Shown here: one piece after another, positions 48,801-60,200 of the stretch
How positions within the stretch are numbered: position 1 is the first letter of the stretch
Layout: the number at the start of each line of letters is the position of its first letter
Origin: Hemileia vastatrix
Taxonomy: Eukaryota; Basidiomycota; Pucciniomycetes; Pucciniales; Zaghouaniaceae
Direction: 5' to 3'
Assembly (NCBI GenBank): GCA_030280995.1
Contig: JASXTE010000017.1
Coordinates: 19,964,498-20,028,497, forward strand
DNA: 64,000 bases
Notes under the pieces: model-generated
Seen by the model: only the letters and a program-made list of their open reading frames with translations
Database searches by the model: none
Told to the model about the DNA's origin: nothing
Translations under genes and position numbers: made by a program

Positions 48801-49603
48801 TGTCAGACAGGCTACTAGACTTAACCAGTAAAATAATTAATTATTCTACTGAGATGAAGCCACGCCTTTTAATCCTTATTAATAATTAATTATTTACAAA
48901 CTACTTATGTATTACTTACAACTAACTAGATAAGTACAATAAGTAATGTAAATAATTATTAAGAAATAAGTAACTGTCACATACATTTTTACTCCCAAAC
49001 ACCATGCTCAATAATACAGATGAGAGGGAATAAAATTAGTATTAAAAAATATAAAAATATAAAAAGAAGAAAACTTTTTAAATTCCTTTATTTAGATTTT
49101 GTTGAATCAATTTTTTAAATCAAATGTTCTTGCACTAAATGTGACGGACCAAGGGATTCAGATTTTTATTTCAAATAAAATAATACTTTTTATTTACGCA
49201 CTATTTGGTATAATTCTTATTATTTCACATACACTCCTTATTTAGCTTCTTTTTTCTCACACCCTTGTATTAGGTGGTGTTAACTCTGTATTTTATTTCT
49301 CACATCTTTGCCTATAAAGGCCCTCTCTTTTTGTATTTTTCAGGACATTCTTTTTACTTACATTTTTTACAAAACCAATACTACCATTTAATTTTATTAC
49401 TATTTATTACTGACTTAGTACTTACATCTCGTAATTCTGAATCAATAATTATAATAATAATTAAAAATCTTACCTCTAAATATTGAGTAATAAATCGTAA
49501 AACTATAAGAGAAATACATACAATATTTTGAGTCCTTTAAATACATTGTTGCCTTCCTTGGGATACCTTGAAATTCTTCTAGACATTAAAGTCCACCTTG
49601 AAA
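48801..49603 (+). repeat. Element C 3' LTR (803 bp)
   Basis: Homologous to 38872-39673. It starts TGTCAG directly after the polypurine tract and is followed by the GTATT duplication. TATAAAGG is at 49313. Confidence 0.93.
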
Positions 49604-50840
49604 GTATTGGTTATATTTTTGATTGTAATGATAAAGAATGTAGAAAACAAGACAAAAAGCCCCCTCCTTTTATAACCAATAACTTCTTCAATGAACCCCT
49701 TGATTTATTAGCTCTATACACAGTTAATGATGCCTCATTCCCACTAATAGAAATTTACAACAACATAAAGAGTGACCAGTAACATAATTAGAATGATATC
49801 ACTTTAGAAAATACTGTAGTAAAAGGGATATTCCATCAAAAATAAAGAATAAGCAAAAAAGAGAGTATATGTGTGTTATACATTAAAATGAAAGACAAAA
49901 AGGGAAAAATTAAGACTATTTATTAATCAATATTAAGGGGGATTAACAGTTGAAATGATGGGGCTAATCATTACATTAGTCTAGATGAAATTTCCATTCT
50001 AAAATAACCAAAATTGACTGAGAAACAACTCAAAAACCCAAAAAAGGGTGTGAGATGTGGGGTAACTAGATGCAGTCCTTGGAAGGCGCTTGAACGGGTA
50101 AATCCTTGACTAATTTAAGCAAATTTGAGTATGGTAGTGAATTGAAGTGCCAAGCTTGAGGTTATTGATGAAATTAGTGAATATAATAAGGTCAATGAAC
50201 CTATAATTAAATTAAGACACTAGATAAGTGCCTGTCACCTATTTTAGCATGTTTCCCCACAGTGGGCGTAGAATGTGGGGTAATTATAGTGTGAAAAAGC
50301 TAAATTTGCTAAAAATGAGGCTATTCACACAGGAAAAATGCAGTCAGTATGTGGCCAGTACAAAGAAGCCATTTCTGGCATAAAAAACACCAAGATTGAA
50401 ATGTGTTATTTTTATACATTTGAGTAGCCAAATAAATATTTTTAATTAAGATAAATTTATCTGTCAAAGTGAATTCTTAATATTATTAAATATATAGTGC
50501 ATATGATCAACTTTTAAGTGATTTAAAGCACATTTATTGATTTTTACATAAAACAATGAAAACAACAGCTTTAAGTCTACTTAAAAATTATTTAGCCTTA
50601 TATTTAAGTATCTTAAGATTAACCTAACATATTAAAATTAATATTAATTACATAAGACTTATAAAAGGTGGATGTATGCATGTATTAAAGGTGTTATAAT
50701 GGCATATATTGTATTTTATCATAATTTTTACTTATGTATACAACTTGTGTACTTTAATTTATTGTTCCCATGTATAGTCCATAGGTTTAACATAAATTAT
50801 AAGTACTTTTTACTAAGTCCTGGGGATATCCAGGCTTACA
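49604..50840 (-). repeat. Family-B-like solo LTR, 5' piece
   Basis: Diverged reverse complement of the first about 1240 bp of the family-B LTR. Its terminus reads TGTAAGCC instead of TGTCAGCC. It is followed by ATCCT (50841-50845). Together with 38611-38871 it makes a LTR of about 1493 bp. Confidence 0.9.
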
Positions 50841-50845
50841 ATCCT

Positions 50846-51599
50846 ACTATTTCAATAGAAAAATAAAGAAAAAAAAGAGGTGGAAGGATTTGAAAATCCT
50901 ACTCCCAGTCCCCCCCTAAAAAAAGTGAGAAAATATTTAGGGAGAAATGAGTCAGGTATATAATAATTCAAGCAAGAAAGAAATATGTATAATTTCAAAT
51001 CCTTCCCCCCAATATTTTTTTGCTTTATTTGTTTTATCATTTTTTTGGATTTTCTAATTTGAGGAGTAGGATTTTCAAATCCTTCCTCCCCCTATTTTTT
51101 TCCTTGCTTTTCTTTTTTTTTTAAAAAAAAATTTCATATTGAAGAAGTAGGATTTTAAAATCCTTCTTTCTTTTTCATTTTTTTCCTTGCTTTTTTATTA
51201 CTTTTTTAGTTTAGGAGACACCTCCTAATTATTTAAGTGAGGGAATAATGCCCCACTGAATCTTTCTTTTCTCACTGATCATGGATTTCAAGGCATATAT
51301 AAGGTGATTAATTCTCTGGCTTTTTTTGTCCCACTAACTTTGAAATTTGTAATATATTAACATATCCCAATTTCCCTATAGCCCCTCATAAAGATTCATA
51401 TATTATTGTATCTAAATATACAAAGATAATAAGTAGTTAGTCTAATAATATTTTTTAATAATAAAATTTTATATTATCACTAAAGCTGGTAGTTTCTGTT
51501 TTCCATTTGGAATGCCTTAGATTATCAAGCACAGTATTTGGGCCTATTTAAAATTAATGGCTTTGTAAAAGTATCAAGAGTCTTGTTCTCAATATTTTA
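50846..51599. repeat. Right arm of the inverted repeat with AGGATTT-AAATCCT palindromes
   Basis: The stretch 51005-51485 pairs with 38195-38610. Palindromes of type AGGATTTNAAATCCT occur near 50886, 51069 and 51149. A CATATATAAGG motif lies near 51294. It may be part of the LTR or leader of relic D, but no LTR boundary was found. Confidence 0.6.
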
Positions 51600-54500
51600 G
51601 AAAGGTTAGTGAAGTATTGACCAAAAATAATGATATTATGGTCAAGACTCAGTTGGGTCAGCCTGTTTCTAAGGTTGAGGGAAATGTTAATAATAAAATG
51701 GTGAATCATTTAGATGACTTAAATAAGAAGCTAGAAATATTTTTTCAAGAAACTCAGAAGTCCAACAGATCCCTGTGGCCTCATCTTCTACTTCTACTTC
51801 TTATCAATCTAGGGGTTATAAATGGAGGAATTAAGGCTTTAATGGCAATGGTATCCGTGTTAAAGGAAATGGTAATGGTGGTAGTAATGGTAATGACAAT
51901 GGTGGAGATGATTAAAGAGTTGGTTATGGAAAAACTACCTTGTGCTCCTATTGCAATAGAAGCTAGCACAAATCAGCAGATTTTTATTTTTGGAGACATA
52001 CATGAAGGCTGGTAGAGTAAAATTTGATGGAAAGGATTACAAATTACCTGATGGATCTTTCATCAAACCCAATGATGGGAAAGAACCTTCAGATTTAGTT
52101 AGGTGGAATTTAATGGCTGAAAGGAGAGCCAGATTTGAAGAATTAAATAGTGATGATTATGATAATGCTAAAGGTGGTAAATAAAATGGTGGTACTGGTG
52201 GTGGAAAATTATATAAGGGCAAAAAAAGGAGGTCAGTAAGGCCACTTTTACAACTTCATATGGTGGATTAGAGTTGAGAAAGGTTTCTAGGGTTAATAAC
52301 AACTGTATTATTGGTGAATATGATGCTGATGATTCTAGAAGAGCAGCTTCTACTAAAGCTAAAAGTATATTTCAGAGCCAAATAAGGGATAAACTGGGAA
52401 AGGCTGAAATCAAGAATATTGAAAAGAAACCTTACACAAAGGATGAAATTTATAAAATGCAGGAGGAAATGATGGATATGGGGCCTCCCAGTTATGGAAA
52501 ATTTTATTTAAACGGTGAGCCAATACCTTTGGATGAAGAATCTGATTCTGAGGAAGATGTACCAATATACTCTCTTCCCAGACCAAGTTTTTCTGGTCAT
52601 ACTCCTATGGAAGGGGTAAGGAGAACCAGTGATGGATCTGGATTGTTGAAAGAAGCTGGTGATGTAGCTAGAGACATGGTAGATGAAGATGTTATTGTGG
52701 GGGGGGGGGGGGGAGAAGGCAATGTGGGTCATCAAAAGGTGCCCAGGGCCAAGGTTATTAAAAAAATAGTTCAATATGAAAGGCCAGTAGTATCTTGTCA
52801 AGAAAATGCTATGGAGACGGCTTTGAGTAGAGTGAATCAACTCCAGATTCCTTTATATTTAGGTGAATTATTTACAATTAGTCCTGCCCTTTCAGAGAAG
52901 CAAAAGAAAAACTTGACAAGGAGAAGGGAATCAGTTGAAGAAGTGGAGTATATATGTGAAAATGTTGGAAAATTTGGAGAGAAAGCGGAAACTTATTTTT
53001 CTGATCCTTTAGGATATTTAATGGTATTGTTAAATGGTAAAGAGGTGAAGGTCCTGGTAGATTCTGGGTCACAAATTAATTTAATTTTTTTAAAGCAAGA
53101 AAATATTATAGGCTTGTAAATTTAAATTAGTAGTGGTGGTAGTTTAAGAGGCATAGGTGGTCATGCTACTGAACTTATGGGTACAGCAGAGCATATCAAG
53201 CTATGTATTGGTGAATCTTCTGAAAGATTGCACATTTATTTGGCCAGAGAATCAGTAAAAAAGGTTCTTGGTGGGCCCTTTTTTATTTATTTTGAAGAAA
53301 GGATAGTTTACCAGAGTGGTATGTGAATTAGGCTAGATATTACTAGTGACAATATGAGAATGCTTCATTTAAGACTGGCTCCTCCAGGAGACAATGGCTG
53401 GGAAAAAAGACCTGGTCTTCCCAAAATGTTTCAGTGTTGTTCTTGCAAAAAGAAGAGGCAAATAAAATGGTCAGCTTCTATGGAATCAATAAAAAAATAG
53501 TAGTATGAGTAACCTCATTTTTTGGTGTAGAAAAAGCTGTTTGTTCTAATTTTACAATCTCTCCAAAAGAAGAGATACCGGATTGAAATAGGTTAGCTCA
53601 CTTGGAGATAATTCAAGTGGATTCTCAATTATTTTCTAGTGATATTTCATTGGAATGTCATTATGTGTTGGATTTTTCTATATGTTTATTAACTTTATCA
53701 TATTATTCTATATAATTTAAAAATATTTCAAAGGGATATATGAAATATATTATGTTGGATAAAAATTGTAAAGGTAATTTGGTTAGTAATAGTAATATTA
53801 GTGGTGAATATTTTTATGGCCTCCAGCAAGAGGATAAATTGCAATTAACACATCAAAATCAATAAAAAACCTTAGAATAATAAATTCACAAAAAAATATT
53901 TGTGATTACTCTATTTCTTTTAAAAGAAAGAAGTTAAACTGCCAACATTTTTTACTGGTAATTTTGTGATGGAAGATGAAATGGAAAAAGGTGTTGGAAA
54001 ATTATATGATAAATTAGACAAAGGAAAAGGGGGTAGTAGTGATAAAAGTAAAAAATTTTAAAATAAAAATTATGTTTTAACTTTCTCTATTTCTGATTCT
54101 GGTTCTGAAGATGAAGAGAGTTTTTATGGCAAAATAATAATGGATCAAGTATCAAGTAAAATTGGAAGTTGGCGCAGTAAAATATGAAAAGGTAGAAAAG
54201 AAAGTTAGGTTGATTAATGAACCTTTTCCAGAAGAATTATATCTGCCTTTGAGAAGACCAAAATTTTAAAGAGATCCATATGACTCTCCTTTAGTCAAGA
54301 ACCTGCCTGAATTTTCTGAAACTTCCAGAATTACTTTCAAGAGATTAGAAGTTGTTAATTTTGAACCTGAAGGATGGCTTTCAGGTGAAGAAAAAAAGTT
54401 GTTGTTGCATGTAATGGTTAAGAGGGAGAAGGACATTGCATTTATATAAGAGGAGAGAGGTGTGTTAAAGAATTCTTTTGAGAAGCCCTGCTAAATTTCA

Positions 54501-54690
54501 GTTGTTTTCTATAAACCATAGCAACAGAAACCAATTCCTATACCCACAGCTTTAAAGGAAGAATATATTGAAGTCATTAGAGAAAGAATTCAGACTGGAT
54601 TATATAAACAATAATCATAAATTTATTTGATTCCAGTATTCTGTATTAAAAAACCTAATTGCAAGCTTAGGTTAGTTCACCATGTAGAAA
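51600..54690 (+). pseudogene. Gypsy relic D (second lineage): gag, protease and start of RT, decayed
   Basis: Different from A-C. A CxxC/H knuckle remnant near 51945 precedes GRVKFDGKDYKLPDGS (near 52015). A long acidic middle region follows (52274-53000). Then come a protease with VLVDSGSQINLI (near 53060), a block with GWEKRPGLP (near 53395), and an RT start with FCIKKPNCKLRLVHH (near 54640). I associate this order with basidiomycete Gypsy polyproteins carrying a DUF4100-type region, from memory. Many stops and shifts are present. A run of about 14 G lies at 52699-52712. It breaks off near 54695, before any RT catalytic motif. Confidence 0.72.
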
Positions 54691-54694
54691 ATTT

Positions 54695-55800
54695 TATAGT
54701 ACTAGCTTTAGGCCTTGACCAAGGGAGTTGGAGTAAAACTTGAGAGAAAAACCTGTGTCCCTTTGAGAAAACCAGGTGATATTTATTTGCTACAGAAAAT
54801 TAGAGACTTTTACAATACCCCTTCCAACACACTTCTTATCTGCTTAATAAGTCAAGACAATAGCCAATAGCAGACCACTAAGAGCCACAGAACCAGAAAC
54901 CAGAAATGCAGCAAGATCCACACCAGAAAACCAAAACACTGTGCACTTGTTGCACAAACACAGAAAAAAATACTTGATGTAGGTTGCAAAGCTTCACCAG
55001 AGAAATCAGTTGCCAAAGTTGAGTTAAATGAAGAACTAACCTTGAAACAAACACAGCCAATTGTGGCCAAAAAACAGTGAAAACTGAGTGAGAAAAAATG
55101 ATATTATTACCATATGGTTTTATGATAATTAAAGTTGCCCCAAACTGTCATATTCAGTATGTAAACACAGACCACCACCTAAAAAAACCATGCAGAGCAA
55201 TGAATTTGGTGCTTTTGACAGGCAAATTGAATAAAAACCCTCTAGAAACGCTCCCCAGCCTTCTATAACCAAGGTGGGCAGGCCACCCAATATTGGGAGG
55301 CCCACCTAGAAGCAGCCAGAACTCCTTGAAGTCAGAAAACCACCAAAAACCTCTAATAAAGCCCAAAATACTTAGAAAAATTCTACCACGACTACTAAAA
55401 CCCTTAAAACACAAAATTAAGCTATGACAACATTGGGACATAAAATATAGAACCAAATTAGCTCTACTTAATAGTACTAAGCACTTAACCCTAAGACTTA
55501 AGGTTAGCCTGTAAAACACAAAAAACAAAATTAAACAGCTATCTTTTAGAAATGAAAAATGAGGAAATGACCCTTTAAAACTTCAAATATGAAAAATGTC
55601 ATCAACACATGAAATATGGAGAAACACTGGGGCTAACCAATGGTAGTACCCATATATGCATAGTCCCCATATTCACTGAATATAACTAACATAACAAGTA
55701 ATTATTCAATCAATGTCAATTAAGATATACCAAAACAGCGCCAAAAAGCCCAACAAAGGCCTCTGCCACTGTTGGAAGACCACATCCTCCCTCCAATTGA
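54695..55800 (-). repeat. Inverted copy of the element C leader
   Basis: Reverse complement similar to about 39810-40900, including GGCCTTGACCAAGGGAGTTG, the CTAACCTTAAG block and a TTGGCGCTGTTT block. It joins relic D abruptly near 54695. It shows that another C-type element or fragment stood here in minus orientation. Confidence 0.7.
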
Positions 55801-55971
55801 GAATTTCTGCATTCTCCTTCACCAGTACCACCATGTTCACACATTTTTCAAAATCAATCTCTGAAATGGGTCCCTGTCAATACTGTATTGACCATAACCT
55901 CATCTGTACCATAAAACCACCAATTGATCCATACAGAACTGCTTGTGATTGCTGCTATTCCTGAAAGAAAT
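55801..55971. other. Short cysteine-rich frame (plus strand) next to element A2
   Basis: The plus frame ending at 55964 reads GPCQYCIDHNLICTI followed by ACDCC, a C-x2-C-x6-C...C-x-C-C pattern that may bind zinc. It could be a gene remnant or chance. No start or partner exon is seen. Confidence 0.3.
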
Positions 55972-57150
55972 TGTCAGTATAGTCTAGTATATAAGTATGA
56001 TATAATAGTGTTTATTTATGGTCCTACTACTTATTGATAAATGATTTAGTGATTAAACCTCAGGGGAAGACTAATAGAATAGTTATACTCAAATAAAACT
56101 CACAATACTTGGATTTTAATGCGTGCTAGTGGTGGAAAATAGATGAATAAAATATAGTTATAGCTTTATATTAAAGATAAAATCAATTTATAGTGGCTTT
56201 ATAATATATTTCTAAATGTTAATAATTGTATAGTAGTGTTTGTTGGAGTTGTAGTAATTGAATGATGATAAATAACCGTCAAAATCCCTCCTTACTTATA
56301 CCCAAATCCACTGGAGTGCACAGACCTTCAATCCAGATGATGTCACTGCTATCCCCGGCAATTAAAGCACTGTGAGGGCCCATCACCTCCCCATGGCGTC
56401 CACTTCAAGCAGTTTCAACACCCAGACCTCCAGTAAGGACCCTCCATCACTATTAATAATAACACTGATCCATACCATAAATAGAAAATCCAGATAAAAG
56501 CAGATACCATAAAGAAACAGGTAAAATAAACAATCAAAAAGAGATTTAATGAAACCAAAAGCATATAAAGGAAACAAATAAAATTTCCAAGCCCCCAATA
56601 ACATCCCCGAGAATCCACATTAACCCAGAAACATCCTTCCAACCCATAAATCTGTGAATAACCATCCAAGGAAGTAATTTGAGTTGTCCAAACTGGGTGT
56701 ATGCGCCTGATATAGGTGTCTATGCTTCTGTAGGCGTTGTGAGTCCACTTATTTTGTCCATATAACCTAAAATAAGCAGAAAAACAAAGTTTATAGGCTA
56801 TTAAGGGGCTAAAACCCACTTATATACCTAAATATACATAATATACTGCATATTTCACTGAATATGAGATTTATGTATACATATAAGCTTATGTATGTCA
56901 ATAATTACTTCATATCACTTAAGATAAGTATATTATGACTCCATTAACACCTTAATAAATATTTTTAGTCCATGGATAAGATATTTAAACTATTATAAGT
57001 TATATAATAGAATAATAATTATATATATATATAATAAAATAATATATATTATTATTTTAACCTCATTTTTATAATATAAGCTTAATCTACTTAAGGTTAT
57101 CTTATTTTAAGCACAAGAAATACTAAGTCCTAAGGATATTTAGGCTGACA
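55972..57150 (-). repeat. Element A2 3' LTR (1179 bp)
   Basis: Ends TGTCAG and CTGACA. It has no family E insertion and so serves as the uninterrupted reference for the other A LTRs. A 134-codon hydrophobic frame (56415-56819, minus) lies inside. Confidence 0.94.
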
Positions 57151-57271
57151 CTCCCTCACCCCAAAAAAAACATTAAAAAAATTTTAAGACATTTTAATTA
57201 AAACAAAGGAGTGAAATAATAAAAATAAAATAAAAAATAATTTTTATAATACATATACTGAATGAACAGTA

Positions 57272-60200
57272 TTATTTAGATTTAAATTTTTTCAAGAGAT
57301 TTTTAAGATCAGAGATTTCATTTTCTAGAATCCACTGGTCATATTCACTTGATTTATTTTTAAATCTTAATAGATACTCAACTCCCTTTTCTTTAGTAAG
57401 GTGTCTCTTTTTAAGTATCTTTTTAATTTCTGCCTTTTCAACTATTTCTTCAGGTTGCTGTTTATGCCTTCCTGATCCTCTTGGAAATAGAGCAGTATCA
57501 TTAGAATGGTATGGTTTTATAAGAGAAATAGGAAATACTGGATGTTTTCTATCATATGGTGCATATAGAATAACCTCAACAGCATTATTACCAACCATCT
57601 TTTTAACTACAAATGGTCCAATGAATGGATCCTTCAATTTAACATTACCATTTAAATTGAAATGTAGTGTGGAAGTAAGGACTTCATCACCCTCTTTGAA
57701 CATTTGTTCTTTATGGGCTTTATCCCATCTTTTCTTTTCATACTCAAACGCCTTATTTATACATTCTTGAGCATTTTTTCTGCATAATTCCTGCATCTGA
57801 AGAAAAGATTTAGTACCTGGATGGATATCCAATCTAGGTAACTTATTAAGAGTTTTAGCAGGGGTATTAGGTACATAACCCAACCATAACTCAAATGGCT
57901 TTTTGCCAGTGACAGAATGTACTGTACTATTGTATGCAAATTCTAAACCTGGGATAATGGTTACCCAATCATGCGTGAATTTGTCATTGTCTTTAAAATT
58001 AAGACCAAAAGCACAGTATCTTCTTATCATATCTTCTAAGGTTTGTATCATTCTTTCTGCTAGCCCATCAGTTTGTGGATGGTGTGCAGTAGAAAGTTTT
58101 AATTGACACCCTGAAACATCCATAAGTGACGTCCAGAACTCAGAAGTAAATTTAGGATCTCTGTCAGAAACTATTGCCTTGGTGAAACCTGCTGTATTTA
58201 ACATTTGTGTCCACCATAAAAAAGTTAAGTCCTTTGCAGAAACCTCTTTGTGGGTAGGAGTAAATTTACACATCTTTGTAAATCTATCTACAATTACCCA
58301 GCAGGAGCTATAACTCTTATGCCCTGCTATTGGCAAACCTGTTACAAAGTCCATGTTAATGATTTCCATGGAGCTTTTGGTTGCTCAATTTGTTGTAATA
58401 AACCAGCTGTTTTTCCTGTTAATCTTTTAGATTTTTGACAAGAATCACATGTTTCAACATATTTCTGAACATCCTCAGACATGTTAATCCACCAAGCTGT
58501 GTTTTTTACTCTGGTTAATGTTTTATGATAGTCAAAATGACCTGCTAATATATCATCATGACATATACTTAACATTAACTCCTTCATTGAAGGGGGAATT
58601 ACAATTACATTACTTAATTTTTTCCTGTAATATATAAAACCATCCTCAATGGAAAATTTTCCTTTTTCTAATGCCTCTTTATACTTAATTGGTAATGTTT
58701 TTATTAAAACATTCATTGAAGCATTAGATGGATCATTTATATTGTAGTTAATTTACTCAAGTCAGGATCTGAATTATAATTATCAAGAATTGAGTGCATA
58801 AATTCATCCTCAAGATCTACAATATAAATGCCATAAATGTTAATAATCTCTGACTCAGGAACATAAGCAGGATTATCATCATTATTAGGCAGAGGTACTC
58901 TAGATAACAGATCTACATTAGAGTGCAAGGTTCCTGCTCTATGTGTAATAGTCATCCGGCCTCTGTATTCTTGTACAGCTAATTGCCATCTAAACATGTG
59001 TCTATTAGGAGTTTTCATGTTTAAGAGTGACTTAACTGCACTACAGTCAGTTATTAACTCAAATTTTTGGTCTTCAAGGTAATAATGTAGCTTTTCAAGA
59101 GCCCATACTACTGCCAAACATTCAAGTTGAGTAGCACCATATTTCAATTCACCACTTCTTAGAGTACGTGAAATATAGCAGATTACTACTTCTGACATTT
59201 TACCTTCAATAAGTTGTTTTTGATGCAAAGCAGCACCCAGTCCAATAAAACTTGCATCTGTATATAATACAAAAGGTAATTGGAAATCTGGTAAACCCAA
59301 GATAGGAGCTGTCATTAAACATTCTTTCAACTTATCAAAAGCTTGTTGTCTTTCATTATTCCAAATAAAAGCTTCTGATTTCTTTATCAGTGTGGTCAGT
59401 GGTGCAGCAATTGATTGGTAGTTTTTTATATATTGTCTATAATAACCACACATTCCAAGAAAAGAGTGTACATCCTTTAAATTTTGAGGAATGCCAATAT
59501 TCTTTATTGCAGCCACTTTATTTTGGTCTACACATATTTGTAAGCCAGATACAATATGACCAAGCACTTTTAAAGATTCAAACCCAAATTTACATTATTT
59601 CAATGCAAGGGTCATTTTTATTTCATCAATTTTCTGAAATACTTTCTTTAAATGGATTAAGTGTTCATCAAAAGTTTTAGAGAACACTATGATGTCATCA
59701 ATGTATACCATTTACCATCCCTCAATCATTTCATTATGGAATGTTATATCCATTAACTTCTGAAATACTGATGGAGCATTTTTTGGTCCAAATGGCATCC
59801 TGTCATATTTATAAATTACCAAGTGTGTTGTTATCAACAAAAAGTTCTGTGAATTCTTTCCAACAGGAATTTGATGGTACCCTTTATTTCCATCTAGGCA
59901 ACTTATATATTTAGCACCTTTAAGGGTAGCATGTATAGAGGCAATCCTTGGCAAGGGATAAATATCATCTACTGTAAATGTATTTAATGCTCTATAATCA
60001 CCCCACAGTCTTGCTTTATCTTGTTCATAAGAAATTAGCACCGGTGATATTACACAATATTTTGGAGTAGTTTCAACCTTCTCAAGAATGTTCATTTTTA
60101 ATAACATCTTAATATTATCCTCTATGTCTTTCCTCTTCATTGGTGAAGCAGGGTATGGTTTCTTTTTAAGACTAGCAGGAATATTATCCATATCACAGGT

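Larger units (their letters stand above)
38872..49603 (+). mobile_element. Ty3/Gypsy chromovirus element C, decayed, nested in a solo LTR
   Basis: The LTRs (38872-39673, 48801-49603) are flanked by a perfect GTATT duplication (38867-38871 and 49604-49608). Without the family-A solo LTR and its 5 bp duplication the element is about 9.57 kb. It has a primer-site-like ATTGGAGGCCTTCCC, a long leader, an ORF1, gag-pol and a polypurine tract AGAGTGAGGGAG (48789-48800). The coding part carries several stops and shifts. The LTRs differ more than those of B, so the insertion is older. Confidence 0.94.

Noticed and set aside
51617..52015. 132-codon frame with Met/Val-rich repeat as a membrane protein
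   Set aside because: It is a frameshifted reading of the Gly/Asn-rich Gag linker of relic D, next to a knuckle remnant.
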